DNA of 64,000 nt. Origin: Psettodes erumei (taxonomy: Eukaryota > Chordata > Actinopteri > Pleuronectiformes > Psettodidae). The position numbers and the translations under genes are program-made. This document shows positions 46,248 to 59,000 of this stretch, piece by piece; positions within the stretch are counted from its first letter, which is position 1; every line of letters starts with the position of its first letter. The notes under the pieces were generated by a model. It saw only the letters and a program-made list of their open reading frames with translations. It ran no database searches and had not been told where the DNA came from. The stretch spans positions 1,116,001-1,180,000 of the forward strand of contig JAFBJZ010000449.1 in assembly GCA_016785225.1 (NCBI GenBank). The letters run 5' to 3'.

Positions 46248-49200
46248 GTAGGAATCCTAACATATGAATATGTGAGCTCACTCGTTGGGTCTAGAGATAT
46301 AGCTGGTTAGCTTAGTGCGCCCAGGGCTAATGAAGGCTAAACTAACTGTCGGTTCGCACACAACTTTATTTGAAGTTATTTCACAAGTAAAATGCAATTA
46401 TCTGTTGAATGCAAGTGTTGGTACAATGTTACCAACAACTGTCAATAATACACGTCTCACCTGGCTGCGGCAGCATGCCAGCTAACATTAGTTAGCTAGT
46501 TTGCTAGTAGCCTGCTAATGAGCCGAAACAGGTTGACATTAGCACATGTTTGCTAATTGGTAGTTAGCTAAAGTATCTTAAAGTAGCGGTTTCACGGGAA
46601 ATGTAAAGTTCGTTGACAGATATCGAGCTGTGCAAAATGCACTGTGTTCAGAAAAATTACATTTACATTTTCAAATAGCTCAGTTGGCTGGACATTAATG
46701 CCATATAGACTTGTTAGCTGCAACGTTAACAGATGTTTAGTTTCCCAGCTAACCGCTGTCAGCAAACTAGCGCTTACTGTCCAGCAAGTGTTAACTTCTC
46801 TGAATAAAGTTCGTGGTCTGTGGTGCTGCTCAACATGGAGTTGGCAGCGTTTACTCAAAGTGGGTCCATTTATCTTTTTAACCACATGTAAATCAGTGCT
46901 TAGCCGACTAGCGTGAAAGCTATCGTCGCTGATTTTTTTTTTTTGTCCCTCCCAGAGTTTCCACTGTGTCATATTTCAGCGGTTAAAGCGCCGGTTATCA
47001 ACATTGGGAAATCTAGGATTCCACTCTGCAGCGGTCGTGTTGGTTAATGTGTTTCAAGCCGTATAGTCACAGGCAGAGCGTATCTTCAGTCAGCAGGTTA
47101 GAACCGACCACGGGAAACTGACACGTAGCTACAGCAGTCTTGCCCCCTATAATCTCCCATTCATCTTGGTTGTGTGTGCAGCCTCTGTTCATCCATATGT
47201 TAACTTCTGTCACGTACACTTGATCAGACACTTTGTTCTCAAGGAAAGTCAGCCTTTATTCATCCAGATAAAGTCGACAGATTTTCTCACCGTCTGCCTT
47301 TTGCACAGTTATGTAGTTTGACCTGTTGAAGGTGCCGGGTAGATCCACAGTGTTCTGCCTGCCACCGGGAAACTCCACTCGAACAATAATGTTGACTTGC
47401 TCGAGGGAACTTCAGTGATGGTAGTGGACACAGGGAAACTTTTTTTTTTATGTTGTCTTTGAATACTTTTGAGGTTTGAGCTGAAAAAAATAATATTCAT
47501 AGTTAAGTGTTGGTTGTTCGACTCTGATATTTCTGCGAATTGATTAGATTAAATGTGAATGTACATATTATTCCCAGTTCATCAATCTAGATATATTGTT
47601 GAATATATTGAGGTGATTCGATGCTGGGATTAGTTTGGAAAAAATGGGTGCAAGTCTCTCATGCTCCTCATCCTCGTACTGTATCACAGAGGCGGTACAT
47701 AATCGCACGCGTCTCTGGACGTTTGAGGAAGGGCTGTTTAACTGCAGGAAACAGGTAGGAATCAGTGTCCTTCCCGGAGAAGGACGCGTGTGGGTGGGTT
47801 ACACTCCTGTGGGTTTAATACTAAAGGAATTGAGGGTTTTGTGTAGAGATAATTATAGCCTTTTTTTTATTGCACCAGAGTCAGAGTAGTGAGATAAATA
47901 TGATTTTGATAAGAAAGTGAATTTGAAATGATCTCTCTGCTTTCTGCAGGTTTAGTATTATCTTTCCCTATTAAATTATTACGCACACAATATACATGAG
48001 TGATAAGTAATGTTGTAGAACCCTCAGATAATACATTCTGTTCTGTGCCTTGAGAAAAATGATCATGCAGTCAGGCCATGTGGTACATTCCAAGTGGAAC
48101 TTGGCCGTTTTGTAAACAGAGAAAGAGGGGGTAATGCCTCTTTTTTTTCCATGGCTGGTTGGTTTGTAAGAAGAAAAAAAAATCACAGCAACCCTTCAGC
48201 ATAGCCTACGCTTGGAGAGACTGAGTCAGTCAGCGGGGAACCGTGGTGATTCGACGGAGGAGTTTATCTTGCCCACATCTTAGATCAACAGCACCCAGTG
48301 ATGCTCCCCGCAGACGCACCGGAGAGTCCGCAGATAAAAGGTGTTTGCTCAGATTCGTGTAAATGCCACGGTTGTCAAACCCAAGAGTAGGTTATCTCTT
48401 TTGTTTTGTATTTAGCTACGTTATCAGATGGCGTGATCTCACCTTGCGTTTGAATGACAGACTGTCACCACGGCAACACACAGGGCGAAGTTGCTCTCCA
48501 GCTTTAACAGTTGCGCAGGCTCTTGTTGCATCTTTCGAGACTTTGCTAATTCAAAGCTACTGCGAACTTGTCAATTGGCTGATGGGCATCCACGCGGCGG
48601 GCTTAACGCATGTGCTCGGGTGTAATTCACAGCTTAAATTGATGGTTTCCCTGTTTGTTGAACTGCTGTACTTGTTTATGTCACACCTGTTTCAAATGAA
48701 TCCCGCGTGACCCTCCCATCAACTGCGAATGTAACACTTTACTGAACGTATGTGTTGTCTGAGAGGAAATAGAAACTGAAAGCTACCGCTCATCTCTGGC
48801 TTTAACACAGGTGACCGAAGTGTTGTGGTATTTGCGGCCCGTGAACTGCATGAACTTTCTCATGATTCATAATAAGGAAGCAAAGAGAAATTTTGAGAAG
48901 GAGTTCCGAGCTGTAATCTGCATTTGCCAAATGAAGCAGCTTCAGTAATGGTACTATTACTGTCAACCGTGTCTTCTCCAAACGACAGTCTGTCTTGTCA
49001 CCTCTCCAGGTCTTGTCGGGCTGTGCCATCATTGTTCGGGGCCAGCCTCGAGGAGGCCCACCCCCGGAGCGTCAGATCAATCTCAGTAATATCCGAGCGG
49101 GAGCCATGGCACGACGAGCCGCTCAGGGCCAGCCCGACACCAAGGACACCCCCGATGAGGTGAGTCCCATTGTGTTTTGTGTTTGTTTACATTTGTTTGT

Positions 49201-52200
49201 CTTTGGCAAAGGCAGAACAAGGTCCTGCTAAGTAGTCCCGCAGCACTACACTGATGCTGCGATTTGGGGTTGAATGCTGATGTGTGCGTCTTTGTTTTTA
49301 CCGCTGGGAGAAGATTTGCCCTTATTTTGATTGAGTAGTTGTACCATAAATACTTAGCAATTGGTATTCAGACCATGACTACCATGTTTGTATAAATGGT
49401 GATGTAGCCAAGAGATAAACATGTCAATTTTCCATCAAACTTGAGGCTTCAAGGAGCCGCCGGGGTAATCTGACATTTTCTTATCACACTTTTGAAAAAA
49501 GTCCATTCAGTTTATTCATGGCAGCCAGATTCTGCTTCGATCTGATCTTCTTTTTTTTTTTTTTTTTAAAGTGATTAATATCTTTAAGATTAGAATGTCT
49601 GCTATTTATTTTTAAATACATTTTCCAATTCTGCTTGACAAATGTTTTTTTTCTATTTATCAAAAGGAAAAAAAAGAAATATAATATCTTGATAAACATG
49701 TTTTTTGCTGATATGAGCATCATCATTTAATGGCTACTATTTTCACATCATTGCAGTGGTTATCTGTTGCCTAAGCTTCACACAATCGCAACAATGCGCA
49801 TTTTATCTGAAGCGAAGGATTGGCTTTGTCATTACAGCGGCGTGTCTCTTCCAGCTGTTTGATTCTGCTGCCCCTGATGAGTCAGAATGCACCTTTCATT
49901 AGCTGCTTGTGATTTAACTTTTGATCGGACGCATTTAATAATCCTGTCTGTGTCGCAGCCATGGGCCTTTCAAGCCAGAGAGTTCCTGCGGAAGAAGCTA
50001 ATCGGCAAAGAAGTGTGCTTCACTGTGGAAATCAAGACTGCTCTGGGCAGGGAGTACGGCATGGTTTACCTGGGCAAAGGTGGGTGAATTTCCAGTGTAA
50101 AAAAACTGGCTCTGAACAGTGTCCAAAAGATTATGGATGGAAACGTATATCAAATATGCCATCAAAATACTATGTTCAATATAGTCTGTGCTAGTATAGT
50201 ATTAGATTTGATTTGAATTACCCTATTTTTTTCAATAGAGTGATGGTGGTACAGTACTGTTTGTCAGTGAAGTTGTACCTGATGCTAGTTTATTAGCTGC
50301 AAGTAAGATTTAGCTAACCTGAATGAACAGGTTTAAAAGAAAAAAAGATGATTGTTTTTGGGTTTTTTTTTTTCCTGAAAACTTTTTTTTTCCTCTGTCC
50401 TCTCGTTTTAGACACGACAGGCGAGAACATTGCAGAGTCTTTGGTGAACGAGGGCCTCGCCACAGTCCGCAGAGAAGGAATCAGAGGGAACAAGTGAGAT
50501 GTTCGCTTCTATGCTCCCTGCGCGCGAATGCTGTATATGCTGACGGAATGACGTTACACGTGTACATTTCCAATTGCTTAATACTCCCTTGTGAGGATTA
50601 AATCAGTCAGTCGTAAGACATTAAGAGGTGAACATGAAACTGCTCCTCCAACATGAAAGTCAGTCAGTGCGGTGGAAGTAGTAGTGGACGTGAAAGCTGG
50701 CTTTTCCTACCCTATACTTTGTTTCACCGACTGAGGAGGAAATCACCGTTGGCAACGCGGTGCAATCTACTGCTCGCTAAAAGCTCATAGCGCCACAACA
50801 CCCACGAATCCATGGCTATGTGTATATATACTGTAAATGTATATAAGTCATCAACTGGCAGACTGCAGAGAGTTGAGATAAAGCCCCGGTGTCCCAGATG
50901 GTGGCAGTATTACCCTGCTGTTACAACGATTGTCCCTCTGAAGCCTTTTTCTGCCACATCGCCCTTAAGCGGCAATCCCCTAAATACACTTCCACCCCCA
51001 GTGCCATATAACAAAGTACTGTATGTCCCCCCCAGTGGCAGTATTTGCACATTACACACATTACAAGCAATTTGACTCATGCTGCTACATTTGTATCTTC
51101 CAACATGGACCAGAGATGATGTGAATATTTTGCCACTAATGACCCATTTGAAGCATTCTGTGCAATGGCCCAGAACAAGCACTAATGTAAATGATGCTTT
51201 AAGTGCAAGCGGGCATCATTTGGCCGGGGGCATTACTCAGCGAGGACTTTGGGCCGTAGTTCTTACCCTCCATGCTTAAGCCGTCAATATCATTACCCCT
51301 CGTGACCGGCTACACTGATCGCACCAACTATAATGCGGCGGTAATTACGGGGGTGATGATAACGATGATGGCTTCGGCCAGTGCAGTTTAACATGTGCTC
51401 GGAAGCCGACCGGGACTCGGGGGGGGTGGGGGGGGTGGGACGCTGATCCAGCTGACGAATTTACTGGCCAGGGCCGGCGTGGAGCCGTGCACCGGGCGCA
51501 CGTCTCTCCCGGGGCTTGGTTTCCTTCGGTTTATTTGAGCAAAAAAGTAACGCCCACTCTCTGGCACACCACACACGGAGCCGTCTGTTCATGTGCTCAA
51601 CTTTGCAGATTTTGGGTGCGTGTCCGTAGTTCTTATTTTAGGTGACTGGGCCAGTACCCGTCCAATTCAGAACAGATTAATTCACTTTGAAAAGTAGTGA
51701 TTCCAAGTAACTTCACTCTGCAGATTCCCCGATGTGGAATTTCTTTTAGTACTTTTAGGTTATTATTATTTTTTTACTTCACTGTCAGATCAGCAGAAAG
51801 CAACGTGACAGTAGCACAAATCCAACAAAGAGCAAATAATTGTCATAGGAGTTGATAAACTGTTATTTTACTTGTTGGGCATCTCGATTTATGTAAATGC
51901 TCCACTTTTCCCGCTTCCTGTTAAAAGTATTTCCTTTGACCCTCCAAAGATGGAGGTGATTGATTTCTAAAATGTATAGTCTCCTCGATAGCCACTTGAT
52001 GCATCACAGCACTGTTATGTGGAACAGAAGGTCCCATAATGTCTGTGGTGGTGTCAGGCGTTCGGATCCAGCTGTGTATTACATGGGTTCGGATACACAC
52101 GGATATAAACCCGCAACGTGACAGGTTGGCGGAGGCACTCGAACCGCGAGGTGGTAATTCCACTTCCTTCTCGCTTTCAGAAGCGAAAGAAATGATTGGA

Positions 52201-53043
52201 TTATAAATGTATCCTGCCTCCACATTGCAGCTGTCGGCGTCGGGCAGATTTATGTTTATTTACATCGCGCAGATGAGTTTTTGCTTCCTCATTTGACGTT
52301 GAGTTTCACTTGGAATTGATCAGTCGTAAAAAAAAAAAAAATGCAGTCCTTGGTGTTGAGCCACACTGCGTTACACAATCATCCATCTTCACCGCAGCAG
52401 CCTCGTGTCTCTGTTGCTCCATCGGACTCCTTTCTTTTTAAATCGCTCAATCCGTTCACTGAGGTGGTTAGACCCTGAAAAATGGTCGGATTCCACCACG
52501 TTACACTTTTCCTGTTGAGAAATTAAAACCACAGGAAGGGGAGGTTTGATTGGCCGGTTTCTACAACGTGCATCTAACAGCAGAGCAGACGGGAGTTATA
52601 ATGACATGAAAACCAACTTGGCTCTATAGCCCCCCCCCACAATTGCTCCTTTTCTACTGGAGCCTGAGCGCTGGCTGAGGGGTGTAAACGTCTGGCCGAT
52701 GGACCGTGCTCGCCCGGGGCCTCGCCGCTCTCCAGGAGTGGAGCCCTTCCACTCGACTCCACCGGGGGAACAACCTACGAGCCTCTTGAAAAATCGCACC
52801 AAGACAACAGGGAGCCGTAAAAACAACTCACTAGCGTTCAACGTTTTGTCTCCATTTAAAGTATATTCGGTTGCAATGGGGAGACGTATGGAGATGTAGC
52901 CTACAGCGCGTTCAAATATAAGGGAATTTGAAAGTTTTTTTTTTTTTTTCTTTTTCCCTTGGCCCTTCTTCCTCCAGTAGTCTCGCTCAGTATTGCACTT
53001 TCTCACCCATCAATATGTGTTTCGATCTGAAGCACAGCGTGTT

Positions 53044-53087
<44 letters not shown>

Positions 53088-56000
53088 CTGCTGCCCTGAA
53101 AAAGACATCGGTCTATTTAGAGACATGGATAAGTTCACTATCATCTGCCTCCACACATGGATTTATTTCCTTTATCTTAGTCAATCTCTGCTTGGGAGTT
53201 TCTCTCCATTTATTTCCGTGGCTTTACAAATGTCTGCTTTCCTTGATTGCATTGTGACCGTCTCCCGCTCTTTACTCTGCTCTAACTTCCGTCGCTTTCT
53301 GTTATTCTTTAGCCCTTAAATTCTAAGTAGCTTAAACCCGACTTACTTCTTACACAAAGTTTCCCTCGGTAAGCAAGAAACTGTTTCGATTCGATCTGAA
53401 GTTGGTCGCTCAGTCGGAGCGGAGGGGCAAAGCGGAACTCGACGCCGTCTCGGGCGCAAGCCCAAAAGCCCGAGTGGGAGCGCACGAGGCCGGAGAGCAG
53501 GTTCCACGCGTGTGGTTACGCGTGTGGCATTGGCATTCGCCGCCCCTCAGAAGCGAAGCTGTTTTCACTGACGAGATGTGGAGAAATTTGTTATGTTCAC
53601 AGCTCTTAAAAAAAAAAAGGCTCTCGCCAGCATCGCTGCTCCCGTATCAGTCAGACAGCCTTTGCCTCTCGGAGAAAACAAAAGCATGTTGGCCATTTTG
53701 AAGTTGGGAATAATTTAAGTTGTTTAAGGGCCCTCACAAAGCGCTCGGCTGCACAATTTAGAGAGCCAGCATGGAATTAACGCTGGCGTTTGTAGCCAGC
53801 TGCGCGGCCTCGTTTGAAGGAGCTGTCAGACGCCGTTATTGTCTCCCCCGCAAAATGCTGCGGATAGATCTTTTTAAGAGGTTATAATAATCTGATCGTC
53901 AGCCGGTCGCCGCCAGAGCGACGGCGCAGTTTCTGTCACGAACGGCGCTTAATTCAACAAAGCTTCGAGGCTTACTCCACTTGCACGGTATTTTTTTTGT
54001 TTAATGAGCGCTTGTGCGCGTTGAAGTTTACAACTAATGACAGTTTTGTTGCGCTGAAAAGCTGAGAACCGCTTTGATGAATTCTGCTGAATCCAACATA
54101 ACAGGAGTATGTGTGGGGGTGGGGTGGGGGGTAATATTTTAGCACAGCCCAGACAGGAGCAATAAGAACATGGTAAAGTTAACAAGGGGTGCGACTCCTG
54201 AAACCTTTTCTGCTTGTTAGATGCGGCGTGTCCCTTTCTGACCAGCGTGAAATTAATTGCAACTTGTTAACAGGCCGAGCTCGCCGTGTTATGTTTCAAA
54301 CCAGTTGTCAAAGGAGGGGCCGGGGGTGTTTACGGCACTCGAGGAAAAAAAACCCAACCCAACCCTCTGATCTTTTATGGAGCAGTTTCGTTACTGAGTT
54401 AGGTGCACTATTGTGACTGGGGCTACCGCGGCGTCGGTGCAGCTGGCGAGCAGGCCGGTTTTCACGCCGCTCAACTCGTACAGTCGATTTAACGGAGACG
54501 CTGCGCAGTTGTCGTTTCATTAAGCTGCACATTGATGCTGAGGTATTCATATCACACTGTGCCTATCCTGCACCGAAGGCAGGCGCACCAAAGGAGATGG
54601 CTTGGAAGGAGAGCGAAAGTTTTTTCCAACTTTTTTTTTTCCTTCAGGAGTTGGCTGAAATCTGAACAGGAAAAAACCCAAACGGCCTTGAAGTCCAACA
54701 ATCAGTTTATAAGAAGATTGTACAGCTGGCTTCTCCTCACTACATACACAGAGAGCAACATATTGATTTTTGTCAATTTAACAGTAGTCCAGAGTTCGAA
54801 ATAAGTTTTGTGGTGTTCGTTTTTATTGTGTCTTAAACTTACCATTTTTTTTTTTTTGTGCGACCAGTCCAGAGCAGGCCAGACTCTGCGAGCTGGAGGA
54901 CCAGTCAAAGTCTTCCAAGAAGGGCATGTGGAGCGAGGGCGGCGGCACACACACCATCCGCGACGTCAAATACACCATAGAGAATCCTCGCAACTTCGTC
55001 GACTCCTTGCACCAGAAGCCCATCAACGGTAATGAATGCGGGGAGCTGCGTTTGTGTGTGTGTGTGTGTGTGTGGGGGGGATTTGTACACTGATGCGCTC
55101 GCACGGACGGCGCTTGGCCAAGGAAACAAAGACACATGGCACATAAAAACAAACGTGCACGCAATATTGAATAAGCCTCTGTTTTCCCACAAAAAAAGAA
55201 AGCCAGATTTGGAGGCCGTGTGAGGAATCCGACGTTTTGGCCGGAGTTATTTCGCTCTGAATGTCCGCTTCAGGACACGTAACGACACGCAGTACATCAC
55301 CCTTCACCGGCTCATTCCTCCAGTCTCTCATCTCTGACCTACCCGAGGTGTAATGTGCCAGTCAATTCATTTCCGGGCGACTGCCATTAACCGCGGCTCA
55401 GCTCATTTCACTACCCTTTAATTGAATGGGAAAATGAACGAGAGGGGAGAAAGCTTTTTTTGTTTTTTTCTTCTTTGTCCCCACCCCCCTCTGTTCTTTT
55501 ATTTCTTGTCCTTACCATTCATGAGAGACTGTCGGGGTTGTTTCGGAATCGGCGGTGGTGGCAGCGATCCAGCCAAAGAGCTTTAAATGTGCACCGAGAG
55601 CTAGAATACCAATTTCCCTCTCATCTGCTTTGGCGGACACGCAGGCACATAGACATCCTGTGTGCAGACACACAAGTTATACACAGAAAGGTGGCATATA
55701 TATGAGAGAGAGAGAGACTGAGAGAAACCATCATCAAAATATCGTTTATGTATGAAATGCCTCTTGCCCAGGTGACTCACACCGGGCCAATTTTTTTTTT
55801 AAATACTCGGAGCAAAAGCCAAGTGATTCGATTTCGAGGACAAATGTGACGCAACACCTCAAAAGCGTTTCCAACGAGTCGCCTCCAACCTCGATGCGCC
55901 CCATGCAACATTATCAAAACCTCAAACCCGCACCAAAGAACTGAGTTTCGGGTCTCCCTCCTCCCCCTCTGCACCTTCGGCGTGTGGATGGAAATAGCCT

Positions 56001-59000
56001 AACAAGCGGCGCATGGGCTGTGTGTTGGCGAAATAACTTCTCGCTGTTGGCGCGCCGACAGCAGAGGAGTGGATTATGCGGCAGGATTATGCTGCAGACG
56101 TGGTTTGTGAAGTTTCTGCCAACATCTTGTTGCTTTTTTTCCGCTGTAAAAACTTGAGATTCATTGTAACCAGATTGAATTGGAGCTGACCACATCCTTC
56201 TCTCTGTACTGCGTTGAAGGAAGCTGCAGAACCTTTTTTTTTTTTCTATTTCCCAGCGACCCTTTAAGCCCACAGTAGTAAGTGTTTTGATAAAGAGAGG
56301 TTTTGGTTGGAGTATCATTTTAAGTGGATCGCAGAGTCTGCCAAGGAGACCATGACATTCTTCTCTCTGAGAAGCAGCAGACAGCAATCCTTCAGCGAGA
56401 CACTTCAGTCCCAAGGCTCACTGAGGCACCGCGGTTGCTTTCATCAAATCACTGGCATTATTATTTTGAATTCGATGAGGATCATGCAGGGCATCGCGGA
56501 AAAAGAAGCCATCTTCCCAGGATGAAGGCAGATTAAAATAGATGAAATCAATTCGGAGATTCATTCGTCTGGCCTCGCTAACCTCTGGGCAACTCTGCTG
56601 AAAGAATCAGACGCTGGCTCTCTCCCTGCGTCGCCCAATCAGCCGCTCTCTCACCCCGCGTTCCCCGCCGCGGAACACCGCGCACGCGAACGCATGAGCA
56701 CATCTCATTTCCGGCGCATCATGGTTTCCACGCAGCCTCACTCTGTTCTCCCCTCCTCCCTCCCAGCCATCATCGAGCACGTGCGCGACGGCAGCGTTGT
56801 CCGTGCCTTGCTGCTCCCCGACTACTACCTGGTCACCGTCATGCTCTCTGGAGTTAAGGTAACAGTCCCAACAAGGGGCGCACTAAATACACCACATGCC
56901 CCCCCCCCTTTGAGTCTGTCCCAGCGGTGTCCTATCCGCTCCACGAAAATTTCCCCATCAATCACTTTCGCGCAGCCCAAGCTTTGCCAGTGCACCACTC
57001 AAGATACCCAATCTTTTAATCTCCCGGTTGAAGATATTACATCTGTTCCGAGGTGTTCTTTGTCTCGCCGTTCAAAGGCTTGTCTGCTCGTCGCGCCTGC
57101 TGTGTACGTCTGTCTGGTGTTTTTCCGTACAGATAGCGTGTACAACACGGTGACATCCCTTAAAAGTGGATAACAGTAGTACACAGACAAGAGTAGATGG
57201 TATCAAAAGAGTGCGTGCACTGGAAAACTCTTAGAACTACTGGGAACTGCAGTTGAGAAAGTGCATGGTTTTTTTTGCAGTGGTGAAATAAACAAAAAAA
57301 ATTAGACCCATTTTGACATCGTTTTTTCTAGTGCTTGGAAAACAGCCATTGACCGAGGCGCGAGAATGACTGTGCGAGCGTGTGTTTTGCGTGTGCAGTG
57401 TCCCACCTTCAAGCGGGAGGCGGATGGCACGGAGACGCCGGAGCCGTTCGCGGCAGAGGCCAAGTTCTTCACCGAGTCCCGTCTCCTGCAAAGAGACGTT
57501 CAGATCATCCTGGAGAGCTGCCCCAACCAGGTCATCCTGGGCACCATCCTTCACCCGGTAAGAGGCGACCGGGAGCCGGCCCCCGGTCGCAGGCGGTGGC
57601 GGCGTTAATATTCAGGCGTTCCGTCTCATTAATTGCTCTTTGGTCTGTCCCCGTTCCCTTTTCATCTCAGAACGGCAACATCACAGAGCTCCTGCTGAAG
57701 GAAGGCTTTGCCCGCTGTGTGGACTGGTCCATGGCTGTTTACACCCAGGGAGCTGAGAAACTCAGAGCCGCTGAGCGGTGAGCAATTAGCAGTCCACAGG
57801 CTACTTCACTTTTGTTCAACGCAATCCTACGTGTGAGTCGTGATGGTGTAGAATCAGCGGTCTCCGAGGTGTTGAAGATAATTACACAGGAAAATTGTGG
57901 AGCCTTTTTTTACTTAATATTTGGTTCTGGAAATCACCGAGTTGATACAAGATACGAGCAAATGTAGATTCTCGAGGTATTAGAAGTAATTGTGGACATC
58001 AGATAGTCGTATATACAAATTTATGCCGGCACCACTTGAGGGGAACAGTCTCAGTCAATTTGCTGCAGTGACGTTCCGTCTCTCCGGTCACTGCAGCAGT
58101 GACTGTTGGCCTAATCATGCAGGACTTTTCTCGCTTTAATGAGCTTCTCCAGCATTTTTCCAGCCAAATGAATAATTTTCAGTCACTCGAGTGAGCCCTT
58201 TATGTCCTAATATCCGGCTAATGGTGAGGACTGCCGCTGATGACGACGACGATGATAATGTGATTTTGTTCTTGGCCAGATCCGCGAAGGAGCGCAAGGT
58301 CCGCATCTGGAAGGACTACGTGGCGCCCACAGCCAACTTGGACCAGAAGGACAGACAGTTTGTTGCCAAGGTGAGATCTGGACGTGGCCTCTTTTTTTTT
58401 TTTTTCCTCCCCCAACCTATGTCCCATCAGTGAAGACGCTGCCTCTGCTTAATCTTCTCCTCGTTGCCATTTTCTCCCATTTGCTCCACATTACATTCCG
58501 TTTTTCCATTTGCGTCAGCTCGCTTCCCTTGGAAGTCCTCACTTATCTTTAATCACTACAGAGCAAAAGCAAAAGTGAGGTATAAAACTTTCAACGCGAC
58601 ATGCAGACATTATCCAGCATGACTAAGACTTGGCTACAGTGCTAAAGGGAATCTTGTCGCTTCCCTTTGCTCCCACCTCTTGATGTCTGCTGCGGTATAT
58701 CCAATTTTCTTCAAGCACTGCAGCAAAAGCAGAGCCACTTTGAGGCCTCTAATGAATTATATCCTCCCGACACCTCTTATTTTTACATTTGCACCCCCCG
58801 ACTGAATAAGAAGGAGAGAAAAAAAAAGAAATTTCTTCACTAAAGGTGCGAGGAGGAATGCAGAAACCTTGAAGCACTCCCCAGTCAAATTAGGGCCAAA
58901 TCGCTGGCGTATGCTGTGGCAGTGGCACTGAACGACCCCCAAAAGCCAAGAACTACAGATATTAGCTTTGGAGGTTATTGGCCCTGGGCCTCAAGGGAGG

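Larger units (their letters stand above)
49010..55028 (+). other. snd1: snd1 exons 2-5: first staphylococcal-nuclease-like domain
   Basis: Exons 49010-49159, 49959-50079, 50412-50493 and 54868-55028. Landmarks: INLSNIRAGAMARR, DTPDEPWAFQAREFLRKKLI, GREYGMVYLGKDTTGENIAE, GLATVRREG, CELEDQSKSSKKGMWSEG and TIRDVKYTIENPRNFVDS. SN domains of this protein family lack the full catalytic set of the bacterial enzyme. Confidence 0.95.
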
